Assembly (NCBI GenBank): GCA_905235305.1
Contig: CAJOLC010000005.1
Location: 19,141 to 83,140 of the forward strand
DNA from: an uncultured Bacteroidaceae bacterium
GTDB taxonomy: Bacteria > Bacteroidota > Bacteroidia > Bacteroidales > Bacteroidaceae
Direction of reading: 5' to 3'
Length of the DNA stretch: 64,000 bases
The number at the start of each line of letters is the position of its first letter. Positions within the stretch are counted from its first letter, which is position 1. Below the pieces are notes generated by a model. That model saw only the letters and a list, made by a program, of their open reading frames with translations. It was not told the origin of the DNA and searched no databases. Both the position numbers and the translations under genes were made by a program. Positions 38,127 through 46,849 of the stretch are shown here, piece by piece.

Positions 38127-38954
38127 ATGAACACACCTTACTACATCAAAGCAGGCTGCAAGATTAACCTCGGCCTGAACATCATCGAACGTCGCCCGGA
38201 CGGCTATCACAATATAGAAACCATCTTCTATCCCGTCCCGCTCTACGACGAGATAACCGTCAGGGAGCAGGCCGGCAGCGAAGATGTCCTCATCCTGGAC
38301 GGCATGCCGCTGGAGGGGGAAGTGCAGGACAACTTGGTGCTGAAAGCAGTCCGCCTGCTCCGGAACGAGGGCTACGACGTCCCGCCACTGAACATCAGCC
38401 TCCGCAAAATCATTCCCAGCGGGGCAGGCCTCGGCGGAGGAAGCAGCGATGCAGCCCAGATGGTGAGGGCCGTCTCGGAACTCTGCGACCTCTCTCTCTC
38501 GGAAAAAAGGATGAGGGAACTCGTCGGCAGGCTGGGCGCAGACTGTCCGTTCTTCATCAGTCCACAGCCCTTGTTTGCCGAAGGGACTGGAGATGTCTTC
38601 ACGCCTCTCTCGTTGAACCTGGGCGGATGGTACCTGATGCTCGTGAAGCCGGCAGTACATGTCTCCACCCGCGAAGCCTATGCCGGCGTCAGTCCACACA
38701 AGCCAGCCTGTTCGTTGCTCCAGACATCGACGCTGCCGGTAGGGCAGTGGGAGGGCAGGATGACGAATGATTTCGAGGCGAACATCTTCAGGAACTATCC
38801 CTTGCTTCGCGAGATAAAAGAGAAACTGTACAGTCGGGGAGCCGCCTATGCCTCGATGAGCGGCAGCGGCAGTACCATCTTCGGCCTCTTCCGCTCGCGT
38901 CCCGACTGCGAGCACACCTTTGAAGGGCACTTCACGTTCGTCTGTCAGCTATAA
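38127..38954 (+). CDS. ispE: 4-(cytidine 5'-diphospho)-2-C-methyl-D-erythritol kinase
   Basis: MNTPYYIKAGCKINLGLNIIERRPDGYHNIETIFYPV...IPSGAGLGGGSSDAAQMV; ORF-track N-terminus (37782) is translated repeat sequence. Confidence 0.95.
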   Translation: MNTPYYIKAGCKINLGLNIIERRPDGYHNIETIFYPVPLYDEITVREQAGSEDVLILDGMPLEGEVQDNLVLKAVRLLRNEGYDVPPLNISLRKIIPSGAGLGGGSSDAAQMVRAVSELCDLSLSEKRMRELVGRLGADCPFFISPQPLFAEGTGDVFTPLSLNLGGWYLMLVKPAVHVSTREAYAGVSPHKPACSLLQTSTLPVGQWEGRMTNDFEANIFRNYPLLREIKEKLYSRGAAYASMSGSGSTIFGLFRSRPDCEHTFEGHFTFVCQL

Positions 38955-40223
38955 GTCAATCAGGAGAGCATCCTTGTTTTCATATCGGAGACTGCGCAGG
39001 GCGTCCCATTCCGGCGTGCCGGTCTGCCAGACAAGCGACGGGTTTTCTATGCCGTGGGAATCGATGCGACGTGTCACCATGCCCACCGTGATGCGATGAA
39101 TGTCGATGGCCGGCAGGTAATGTGGCTCATCGCCCGGTTCGTCGCGCGCCTCGACGAGGAGCTGAATCTCCTTCAGCTCCGTGAGAAGAATGCCGACAAG
39201 ACTGTCGGGCAGATGCGTGTCGACAGCTAAACGATGCGCCGTAAACGGCTTCAGGCCGTTGGAGAAATGCTTGCAGATGCGGCTCATCAGCAGAAGGATG
39301 AGCGTGTCACGGTAGCGCCGGCTCAGCTCGTCACTGATGCGCTCGAAGGCGTAGGCGTGTATGTTCTGGTTGGCATAGCAGAGTTGTGCCCCGAACAGAC
39401 AGATGCACCATGAAATCTGCATCCATAACATGAACAAGGGAATCGCGGCAAACGAACCGTAGATGGCGTTGTAGGCACTCAGCTTGATCTGATAATGCAC
39501 GTATACCCACTCGACAGCCATGAACACGGTACCCGTCAGGATGCTTGGCAAGATGGTGTTCTTCCACTTGACACGCGTGTTGGGCATCAGCGTGAAAAGC
39601 AACATAAAGACGACGATTGCCAAGAAAACCGGAGAAACGTGCAGAATGAAGGTCATCGTCTTGCTGAAAACCTGGGCGTCCGGCAAGAAGGTTCGGAAGG
39701 TCTGCAGGAATAAACCGAGGCCGCTCGTAATGATTATAATGAAGGGAAGAAGCAGGAAGACGCCGAAGTAGTCGATAATCTGGCGGGAAATGCTCCGCGA
39801 ACGCTTCACGTACCATATCGTGTTGAAGGCCTCCTCGATGTTTGCAGTAAGAGAAAGCAACGTGTAAAGCAGGAAAACCAGACCAATGCCGATGAAGACG
39901 CCGCCCTGTGTATGGCTCAGGTATGAGTCGACAAAGTAGAGGATTGAATCGACGATGTCGGGATTCGCCTCCAGAGAACTCCTCAGCTTTTCTTCAATGA
40001 TCGCGTCAAAGCCAAAGCCTCTGCCAATGGCAAAGATGATGGCAAGTACGGGAACGGCTGCAAGCATGCTGCTGTAGGTGAGGGCAGATGCATAGTTCAG
40101 GATGCGGTTCTTCCGGATACATTCATATGTGATGACGAACCGCTTCAGCAGCCACAGCCCCGACTTCTCCAGGAAGGTCAGGTGCTTCTCATTGACGCTC
40201 CATATATGTTCTATACTTACCAT
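38949..40223 (-). CDS. YihY/BrkB family membrane protein
   Basis: 424 aa; LNYASALTYSSMLAAVPVLAIIFAIGRGFGF...FIGIGLVFLLYTLLSLTANIEEAFNTIWYVKRSRSISRQIIDYFGVFLLLP. Confidence 0.92.
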   Translation of the reverse strand: MVSIEHIWSVNEKHLTFLEKSGLWLLKRFVITYECIRKNRILNYASALTYSSMLAAVPVLAIIFAIGRGFGFDAIIEEKLRSSLEANPDIVDSILYFVDSYLSHTQGGVFIGIGLVFLLYTLLSLTANIEEAFNTIWYVKRSRSISRQIIDYFGVFLLLPFIIIITSGLGLFLQTFRTFLPDAQVFSKTMTFILHVSPVFLAIVVFMLLFTLMPNTRVKWKNTILPSILTGTVFMAVEWVYVHYQIKLSAYNAIYGSFAAIPLFMLWMQISWCICLFGAQLCYANQNIHAYAFERISDELSRRYRDTLILLLMSRICKHFSNGLKPFTAHRLAVDTHLPDSLVGILLTELKEIQLLVEARDEPGDEPHYLPAIDIHRITVGMVTRRIDSHGIENPSLVWQTGTPEWDALRSLRYENKDALLIDL

Positions 40224-40244
40224 ATGCTGTCGTGCAGAAAAGAA

Positions 40245-40595
40245 AAGGCAGTGAACCTGTAAGCCGGGTTCTGTCTCCTCGTGAAAGGATGCTTGTCATT
40301 TATCTACGAACAGCGTCACCACTGCCCTCTATCGTTCTACCCTCCGGCTTGGACGGGCCGCCCTCTCTTGAGACGCCGGTTTACATGAACTTTCAACTCC
40401 CGGAGTGCACAGCATTGACATCACTGCCAACCTGGTGAGCTCTTGCCTCACCTTCTCACCCTTACCTTGACGGCGGTTGTTTTCTTCTGCACTTACTGAC
40501 CCTTGCGGACCTCTTCCCGTTAGGAAGCGGGATGCCCTTTGTTGCCCGGACTTTCCTCTCCCCACTAAAGGCAGCGACAAGCCGGTTCACTGTCT
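40245..40595 (-). ncRNA. rnpB: RNase P RNA
   Basis: Minus strand GAGAGGAAAGTCCGGGCAACA (CR-I), ACAGAACCCGGCTTACAGGTTCACTGCC 3' domain and pairing GTGAACCGGCTTGTC at the 5' end. Confidence 0.93.
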
Positions 40596-40814
40596 GTTTC
40601 GGGTGCAAAGATATAAATAAGTACGCGAATCTCAAAGGGAAAAGATTATTTTTTGCAGCTATCCGCATCATACTGCCGGCAAAGTTCCTAAATGCAGGCG
40701 GCTGGAGAAATGTCGCCACACGTTTCCTTTGCCAAGTTCTCAGCTTTACCCGGCCGGAACATTGTCATGTTTGGATGAGAAAGACGGGTGTCAGGCTCTT
40801 TTTCCTGCCATCTG

Positions 40815-40850
40815 AAAGGGTCGCGACCCTTTGGCATCGTTTTTGTACAT
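40815..40850 (+). promoter_or_regulatory. Candidate sigma-54-type promoter and 18-bp palindrome upstream of htrA
   Basis: AAAGGGTCGCGACCCTTT (40815-40832, perfect palindrome) followed by TTTGGCATCGTTTTTGTAC, similar to TGGCAC-N5-TTGC. Confidence 0.4.
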
Positions 40851-41029
40851 GCTCTTTCAGCAGGTGATTAATAAAGTTGAAAAACGAAAATGGAAATTTG
40901 AAAGATAGTTAAGCGACACTACGAGTGTGTTAAAGATTGGGAATAAAAAGTAGAGCATAATGTAAAATGTGTATACATTTGCAGCGAGAAACAACAAACA
41001 AATTCATAAACCTAAAACTCAATAGAACT

Positions 41030-42532
41030 ATGAAACAGACAACAAAGAATTGGCTTGGCGCAGCCCTTCTCATCTTGGGCAGCAGTGCAGTAACAGGTGC
41101 TGTTGTAAGAGGCACGGCATCAAACCGGCAGCCTCTCTCCTCGGAACCGGCAGCTTCAGCAGCTGCTCCGGCAGCCTCCGCTGCTCCCGTCGGTGGTTAT
41201 GTCGATTTGACTTCCGCCGCTGAAAGTGCCGTGGGTTCTGTAGTATATATTAAGGTAACGCAGACGGGCAAGACGCAACGCGTGCAGATTCAAGACCCGC
41301 TCAGCGACTTCTTTGGCGACTTCTTCGGATTCGGCGGCAGGGGCGGACAATTTCAACAGCGCGAATACAAGCAGCCCGACCGTCATGCTGCCGGCAGCGG
41401 CGTGATTATCTCGAACGATGGCTATATCGTGACGAACAACCACGTTGTAGGCGAGGCCGACGAGATCGAGGTGAAGCTCAACGACAATCGTGAGTTCAAG
41501 GGCCGCATCATTGGTTGCGATGCCACTACAGACCTGGCGCTCATCAAGATTGATGCCAAGGACTTGCCTGCCATCAAGATTGGAAACAGCGACGACCTGA
41601 AGCTCGGCCAGTGGGTGCTTGCAGTGGGCAACCCCTTCAACCTGACCAGTACCGTCACGGCTGGTATCGTCAGCGCAAAGGCTCGTACGCTTGGCGCAAA
41701 CGGCATCGAGAGCTTCATCCAGACCGATGCTGCTATCAACAGCGGCAACTCGGGCGGTGCCCTCGTCAACGAACACGGCGAACTTGTCGGCATTAATGCC
41801 ATGCTCTACAGTCAGACGGGCAGTTACAGCGGCTACGGCTTCGCGATTCCCACCAGCATCATGAACAAGGTGGTGGGCGACCTCAAAGTATACGGCACTG
41901 TACAGCGCGCCATCCTCGGCGTGCAGGGTATGGACGTCTCGAACTGGATAGATAGTGAAAAGGCCAAAGGCAACGACCCGGACCTCGATGTGGTAGAAGG
42001 CGTCTATGTGGACAAGGTGACTGATGCAAGTGCAGCCGAAGAGGCAGGACTGGAGAAAGGTGATGTCGTGACAGAATTTGATGGAAAGCATATCACCAAG
42101 ATGTCTGAACTACAGGAAGCAATCGCCCAGCATCGTCCGGGAGATAAAGTGAGCATCACCTACAAGCGTGGTAAGAAAGAGCATAAGATCAATGTTACTC
42201 TGAGAAATACTCAAGGCACAACCAAGGTGATGGAAGAGGTTGACCTCGACCAGATGGGCGTCGCTCTCAAGCCTATCAGCGAAGAAGAACAGAAATCTCT
42301 CGGCATCAACTACGGCCTGACAGTAACGGCAATCCGTAACGGCAAGATGAAAACCGCCGGAGCTGCCAAGGGTACCATCATCCTGCAAGTCAATGACCAG
42401 AAGATGCAGACGGTAGAGAATTGGGAAGAAGCCGTGAAGAGTGCTAACCAAAGTACCGACCGCACACTCTGGATCAAGGCTATCACGCCAAGCGGCCGCA
42501 AGGTAAGCTATGTAATCGAACTGGACGAATAA
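41030..42532 (+). CDS. Do/DegQ/HtrA family periplasmic serine protease
   Basis: MKQTTKNWLGAALLILGSSAVTG; catalytic VIISNDGYIVTNNHVV, DLALIKID, GNSGGALVNEHGELVGIN; two PDZ domains. Confidence 0.95.
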   Translation: MKQTTKNWLGAALLILGSSAVTGAVVRGTASNRQPLSSEPAASAAAPAASAAPVGGYVDLTSAAESAVGSVVYIKVTQTGKTQRVQIQDPLSDFFGDFFGFGGRGGQFQQREYKQPDRHAAGSGVIISNDGYIVTNNHVVGEADEIEVKLNDNREFKGRIIGCDATTDLALIKIDAKDLPAIKIGNSDDLKLGQWVLAVGNPFNLTSTVTAGIVSAKARTLGANGIESFIQTDAAINSGNSGGALVNEHGELVGINAMLYSQTGSYSGYGFAIPTSIMNKVVGDLKVYGTVQRAILGVQGMDVSNWIDSEKAKGNDPDLDVVEGVYVDKVTDASAAEEAGLEKGDVVTEFDGKHITKMSELQEAIAQHRPGDKVSITYKRGKKEHKINVTLRNTQGTTKVMEEVDLDQMGVALKPISEEEQKSLGINYGLTVTAIRNGKMKTAGAAKGTIILQVNDQKMQTVENWEEAVKSANQSTDRTLWIKAITPSGRKVSYVIELDE

Positions 42533-42550
42533 TCTTCGTAAAGAATAGGA

Positions 42551-42685
42551 GATTAAGGATTAGAGATTGGGGATTAGTGATTAGAAGTTAGGGGCCGAAG
42601 CCTCATTTAGGCAGGCCCTTTTGCAAAATTCCTGACAGAACAGGAAAAAACTAATCTCTAATCTCTAATCTCTAATCTTTTTTTC
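42551..42685. repeat. Heptamer-built inverted repeat (GATTAGN)n / (CTAATCT)n, terminator-like
   Basis: Left GATTAAG-GATTAGA-GATTGGG-GATTAGT-GATTAGA; right CTAATCT x4 then TTTTTT. Confidence 0.88.
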
Positions 42686-42686
42686 G

Positions 42687-42694
42687 TATCTTTG
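42687..42694 (+). promoter_or_regulatory. Bacteroidetes -7 element TATCTTTG for the PqqD cassette
   Basis: TATCTTTG 22 bp upstream of ATG 42717. Confidence 0.6.
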
Positions 42695-42716
42695 CACCCG
42701 ACATTACTGAATCTTT

Positions 42717-43148
42717 ATGAAAATAGTGAAGATAATCATATGCTTTGGCCTGCTTTACATGTTTGCCGTGCAAGCAGTCGAAGCAAAGCAGAGGAAGGTC
42801 GTTCAGAAGCCGGTCTATATGATTGGCGTGGGCTTTTCGTTAGTCGACTCTATGGTCTTCATCACCGACATGCAGTTGGTAGACAGTGTCTCTATCGAGA
42901 AGAAAACGAAGTTTCTGAAAGATCGTCAGCTCTATTCCTTCCAGCTTCAGCACTATCTGGAAGCTGCATACAAAGGCGGCCCATACGTCCCAAGCGTTTT
43001 CTTCCATACGAAGAGGAGAAAGATGGAGCGTCAATACCTGTCTCTTCACAAACGCTATGTCCAAAGTAAAGAAATGAGAATAATCCTGGTCGACGTCAGT
43101 CAATTCCGTTTTAAAGCGGAGAAATATATTGGGGAGGAGAATAAATGA
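42717..43148 (+). CDS. Secreted 143-aa protein of unknown function, first gene of PqqD cassette
   Basis: Signal peptide MKIVKIIICFGLLYMFAVQAVEA; 4-bp overlap with next gene. Confidence 0.65.
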   Translation: MKIVKIIICFGLLYMFAVQAVEAKQRKVVQKPVYMIGVGFSLVDSMVFITDMQLVDSVSIEKKTKFLKDRQLYSFQLQHYLEAAYKGGPYVPSVFFHTKRRKMERQYLSLHKRYVQSKEMRIILVDVSQFRFKAEKYIGEENK

Positions 43149-44023
43149 AAAGTTACTACTATAGGGTAGGCGGACACTCGCTTGCCATCAACTTTGCCGA
43201 TGATGCAAATGACGAGCAGCTCATCCCGTCGTTTGCACCGTTTCGTTTGGAAGAAAAACCTGAAGACTTGCTCTTTGTGATAACTGTCGACGATCATCTC
43301 GAGTGGCAAGAAGAAGGCGAAGAAATCGGTGTGTTCGATTGCGGAGGTTGTGACCATGGAGTCTATCGCATGGCCGACGGAGGCTATCAGTATTCTGTGC
43401 ATGACGTAAATGATGTGCTTTGTAGTCGAATGCGAAGCAATAAAGACTTCTCTGATTGTCAGGTTTCACTATTCGGAGAGACATGGTCTCAACGCAACTA
43501 TGGCTTGAACAATGCCTTGATGATGGCTTACGCTTTTTCGGCAGCTCAAATGGGCACGATGCTCATGCACGCTTCCGTCATTCGTCACGACGGAAAAGGC
43601 TATCTCATGACCGCTCCAAGCGGAACAGGCAAAAGCACCCATACGCGTCTTTGGTACGACAATATCCCCGGTTGTGACCTCATGAACGATGATAATCCTG
43701 TGGTTCGGATTATTGACGGGCAAGCCATCGTGTATGGATCTCCTTGGAGTGGAAAGACGCGATGCTACCGAAATATCCAAGCTCCTATAGGCGGTCTGGT
43801 TCGTATACAGCAACGTCCTGAGAACACGATTCGAAAGCTCAGTTCTATTGAAGCTTTCTGCAATCTATTGCCTGCCATGAGCAATATGAAGTGGGACGAA
43901 CGTGTATATAAGGGCGTGTGCGACAGTATAAGCGAGCTCATCCGAATCGTCGGAATGTATGAACTCGGATGCCTTCCCAATGCGGAAGCTGCGATACTCT
44001 GCCATGATACGATAGCAAAATGA
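43145..44023 (+). CDS. HPr kinase/phosphorylase-like (HprK-related) kinase
   Basis: 292 aa; GTMLMHASVIRHDGKGYLMTAPSGTGKSTHTRLW Walker A; DLMNDDNPVVRI. Confidence 0.88.
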   Translation: MKSYYYRVGGHSLAINFADDANDEQLIPSFAPFRLEEKPEDLLFVITVDDHLEWQEEGEEIGVFDCGGCDHGVYRMADGGYQYSVHDVNDVLCSRMRSNKDFSDCQVSLFGETWSQRNYGLNNALMMAYAFSAAQMGTMLMHASVIRHDGKGYLMTAPSGTGKSTHTRLWYDNIPGCDLMNDDNPVVRIIDGQAIVYGSPWSGKTRCYRNIQAPIGGLVRIQQRPENTIRKLSSIEAFCNLLPAMSNMKWDERVYKGVCDSISELIRIVGMYELGCLPNAEAAILCHDTIAK

Positions 44024-44547
44024 AGGAACTCATAAAACGCCTGACCCGTGTCTTGATGACTCCTTTGCGTAGGCGTTATCAGAAGCGAAACGGAACGACC
44101 TCCAATCAGCCTCGTCATGAACTTCCGAACGATGCATGGCTGGGCGAAGTCTCGCAGATGCTGAAAGAGGGCAAGCCTTATGCTATTTATGTGAAGGGAT
44201 ACAGTATGCGACCCTTCATTGAGCATACCCGCGACCGAGTCTTCCTTGAGAAGCGCACTATATATAATGTAGGCGATGCTGTCCTTGCCCAGATTGCTCC
44301 AGGGCATTACGTCCTGCATCGCATCATTGAGAAGCAAGGCGAGAACCTGACGCTTCAGGGCGATGGCAATCTGAGGGGAGTGGAGCTCTGCAAAGAAAAG
44401 GATGTCAGTGGAGTCGTGACGAGGTACATCCGTCCCAATCGTATCATTCCTGCCAATGACCCCAGGCTCATTCGCCGCATTAGACTGTGGCGGAAGTTAA
44501 GACCAATCAGAAGAGAATTACTGTTTATTTATAATGCAATAAGATGA
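44020..44547 (+). CDS. S24/S26 family peptidase (signal-peptidase-like)
   Basis: 175 aa; VKGYSMRPFIEHTRDRVFLEK...GDAVLAQIAPGHYVLHRIIEKQGENLTLQGDGN. Confidence 0.88.
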   Translation: MKELIKRLTRVLMTPLRRRYQKRNGTTSNQPRHELPNDAWLGEVSQMLKEGKPYAIYVKGYSMRPFIEHTRDRVFLEKRTIYNVGDAVLAQIAPGHYVLHRIIEKQGENLTLQGDGNLRGVELCKEKDVSGVVTRYIRPNRIIPANDPRLIRRIRLWRKLRPIRRELLFIYNAIR

Positions 44548-44810
44548 AGATTAAGAAAGGATTTGAACTGCGCGATGTTTGCGACGAGCACATCATCGTA
44601 GCATACGGAATTGAGAATATAGACTTCAACAAAGTCATCAGCCTAAACGAGTCGGCTACTTACCTTTGGAAGAATGTCGTCGATAAGGATTTCGATGTCG
44701 AGACATTGGTTTCCCTGCTCCTGCAGGAATATGAAGTTGATGCTGAAACGGCAAAAAGAGATGCGGGAGTTCTGCTCGACGAATGGACGAAGGCTGGGCT
44801 GATAGAGTAG
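44544..44810 (+). CDS. PqqD family protein
   Basis: 88 aa; MKIKKGFELRDVCDEHIIVAYG...ISLNESATYLWKNVVDKDFDVETLVSLLLQEYEVDAETAKRDAGVLLDEWTKAGLIE. Confidence 0.9.
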   Translation: MKIKKGFELRDVCDEHIIVAYGIENIDFNKVISLNESATYLWKNVVDKDFDVETLVSLLLQEYEVDAETAKRDAGVLLDEWTKAGLIE

Positions 44811-44843
44811 TTCAGTTAAGGGTTATGCTCCTGAAGTTCCTAC

Positions 44844-46730
44844 ATGGGCGATACGTTGAGGTTGCCTGTCACATTCGTCATCATCGAGTTCATCGGCACA
44901 TTTGCCTTTGCCATCTCTGGCGTTCGTCTTTCCTCGACCAAGCACTTCGACATCTTCGGAGCTTGGATTGTAGGCATGGCGACTGCTATAGGCGGTGGCA
45001 CGATTCGCGACCTCATGCTTGGTGTCAATCCGTTTTGGATGACGAACGGCAGCTATTTTGTCTGCTGTGCCCTTGCTGTGTTGGCTGTAGGAATGTTCGG
45101 CAAATACATCATTCACTATAAATATACGTGGTTCATCTTTGATACTATCGGGCTTGCCCTCTTCAATGTCGTTGGTCTGGAAAAGGCATTGACATTCGGA
45201 CATCCTTACTGGGTAGCCATCACGATGGGAGCTGTCACTGGAGCTGGTGGCGGCATCATCCGTGATGTCTTGATGAATGATGTCCCGCTCATCTTCCGTA
45301 GCGAGATTTATGCCCTTGCCTGTGTTGCAGGAGGGTTGGTATATGTTGTTTGCTTAGAGCTTGGTTTGAGTGTAGAGGTAAGTGCACTGCTGAGCTCGTT
45401 CGTCGTTATCCTGACGCGCATCCTTGCCGTCAAGTTTCATTGGCAGTTGCCCGTGCTGAAAGGCGAAGACAAACCATGTGTCAATGACAGCAGCATCCTC
45501 CGCATCGTCCTCCTGAGTCTTTTTATTCTTCACTCTTCACTCTTCACTCTTCACTCGCAGACACAGCAAATCTTCAATAGGAACATCAAGACACTTACCC
45601 TTACCGTCGACGATGATCCCACTTTGCCACCTTATTTGCTTTATGGCAGCCGTCAGCATATCGAAATAGAGTGGGACGAAATGAGCCACGACTACAAGCG
45701 CTACCGTTACCACATCGACCACCTTGATTGGGACTGGAATCCTACTGATGGCATCTTCGAGAGTGATTACATGGAGGGCCTTAATGACCAGCTCATCGAG
45801 GACTACGAGAAAAGCTTCAACACTACACAGATATATACGCACTATCGTTTGCGCCTTCCTTCGAAGGAGGTTCGCTTGCGTCTGAGCGGGAACTATCGCG
45901 TGCTCATATATGAGGAAGATGAAGAGGACACGCCGGCGCTGGAAGCCCGTTTCTGTATCTATGAAAGGGAGGCGAGCATCATTGCTCAGCTTAGCAGCAA
46001 TACCGATGTTGACTTCAACGACCGACACCAGCAGATGACGCTTTCCATTGGCTTTGGCAACCTTCAGGTCTTTGATCCCGAGAGGGAGGTGAAGGTAATC
46101 GTGATGCAGAATCGCCGATGGGATTGCAGGGTGGAAGGCATTAAGCCGAACATCCGAACGCCTGGCGGAATAGAGTTCACACATAATCGCAGCCTCATCT
46201 TCCCTGCAGGAAACGAGTATCATCGCTTCGAGATACTTGATGTCCACAGGACTGCCACCGGCGTGGACAGGATTGATTGGTTCGATCCATATTGGCATGC
46301 CACGCTCTTCCCTGCCGTGGTCGACCATTCGTACAGCTATGCGGAGGACCAGAATGGCGTTTATGTCGTCAGGAGCTCCGACAATTACGACGACTGGACT
46401 ACGGCCGAATACACTGTTGTCCACTTCTTCCTCGAGTCGCCCCGCCTGGAGGGCGGCGATGTCTATGTGAACGGATGGTGGTCGGGCCAGACATTCAATC
46501 CTGACTGCAAGATGGAGTACGATGCCGAGCACGGGTACTATCATGCTGCCCTTCTCCTGAAGCAAGGCTACTACAGCTACGAGTTCATCCAGAAGGACGG
46601 GCTGACGCAGCGGACGATGGGCAGTTTCTTCGAGACAGAGAACGAGTATGAAGTCCTGGTCTATTACCGTCAGCAAGGTGCTCGTTATGACCGCCTGGCA
46701 GGCTTCAGCTTCATGCATAACGCCAGGTAG
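44844..46730 (+). CDS. Apparent fusion: TRIC/UPF0126 membrane protein + DUF5103 (T9SS plug-like) protein
   Basis: Residues ~1-205 = TRIC family (IGGGTIRDLMLG, GGGIIRDVLMND); then internal signal-peptide-like ILRIVLLSLFILHSSLFTLHSQTQQIF and DUF5103-type sequence (NRNIKTLTLTVDDDP...YRYHIDHLDWDWNPT). Confidence 0.82.
   Translation: MGDTLRLPVTFVIIEFIGTFAFAISGVRLSSTKHFDIFGAWIVGMATAIGGGTIRDLMLGVNPFWMTNGSYFVCCALAVLAVGMFGKYIIHYKYTWFIFDTIGLALFNVVGLEKALTFGHPYWVAITMGAVTGAGGGIIRDVLMNDVPLIFRSEIYALACVAGGLVYVVCLELGLSVEVSALLSSFVVILTRILAVKFHWQLPVLKGEDKPCVNDSSILRIVLLSLFILHSSLFTLHSQTQQIFNRNIKTLTLTVDDDPTLPPYLLYGSRQHIEIEWDEMSHDYKRYRYHIDHLDWDWNPTDGIFESDYMEGLNDQLIEDYEKSFNTTQIYTHYRLRLPSKEVRLRLSGNYRVLIYEEDEEDTPALEARFCIYEREASIIAQLSSNTDVDFNDRHQQMTLSIGFGNLQVFDPEREVKVIVMQNRRWDCRVEGIKPNIRTPGGIEFTHNRSLIFPAGNEYHRFEILDVHRTATGVDRIDWFDPYWHATLFPAVVDHSYSYAEDQNGVYVVRSSDNYDDWTTAEYTVVHFFLESPRLEGGDVYVNGWWSGQTFNPDCKMEYDAEHGYYHAALLLKQGYYSYEFIQKDGLTQRTMGSFFETENEYEVLVYYRQQGARYDRLAGFSFMHNAR
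45528..45555. repeat. CTTCACT x4 heptamer inside coding sequence
   Basis: Exact copies at 45528-45534, 45535-45541, 45542-45548, 45549-45555. Confidence 0.95.
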
Positions 46731-46750
46731 ACGGCGGCAAGGCAAGACGT

Positions 46751-46818
46751 AAGGGGGCAGGGAGCAGGAGAAAACAGCCGGCGGCGGCTATTCTCTTGCT
46801 CCCTGCCCCTTGCTTTTT
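46751..46818 (+). terminator. Terminator-like hairpin built of GCAAGG-type heptamers
   Basis: AAGGGGGCAGGGAGCAGGAGAA ... TTCTCTTGCTCCCTGCCCCTTGCTTTTT. Confidence 0.6.
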
Positions 46819-46849
46819 GCCCCATTCTTTTCTTCTTCCTTTATTCCTT

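Noticed and set aside
41156-42091. 311-aa minus-strand ORF
   Set aside because: Antisense to the HtrA protease, which has clear catalytic motifs.
42717-44810. Complete lasso-peptide or radical-SAM RiPP cluster
   Set aside because: No B2 protease/C synthetase, radical SAM enzyme or short precursor visible; only a PqqD/kinase/peptidase cassette can be supported.
45537-46745. 402-aa minus-strand ORF
   Set aside because: Antisense to DUF5103; codon-bias-driven shadow ORF.
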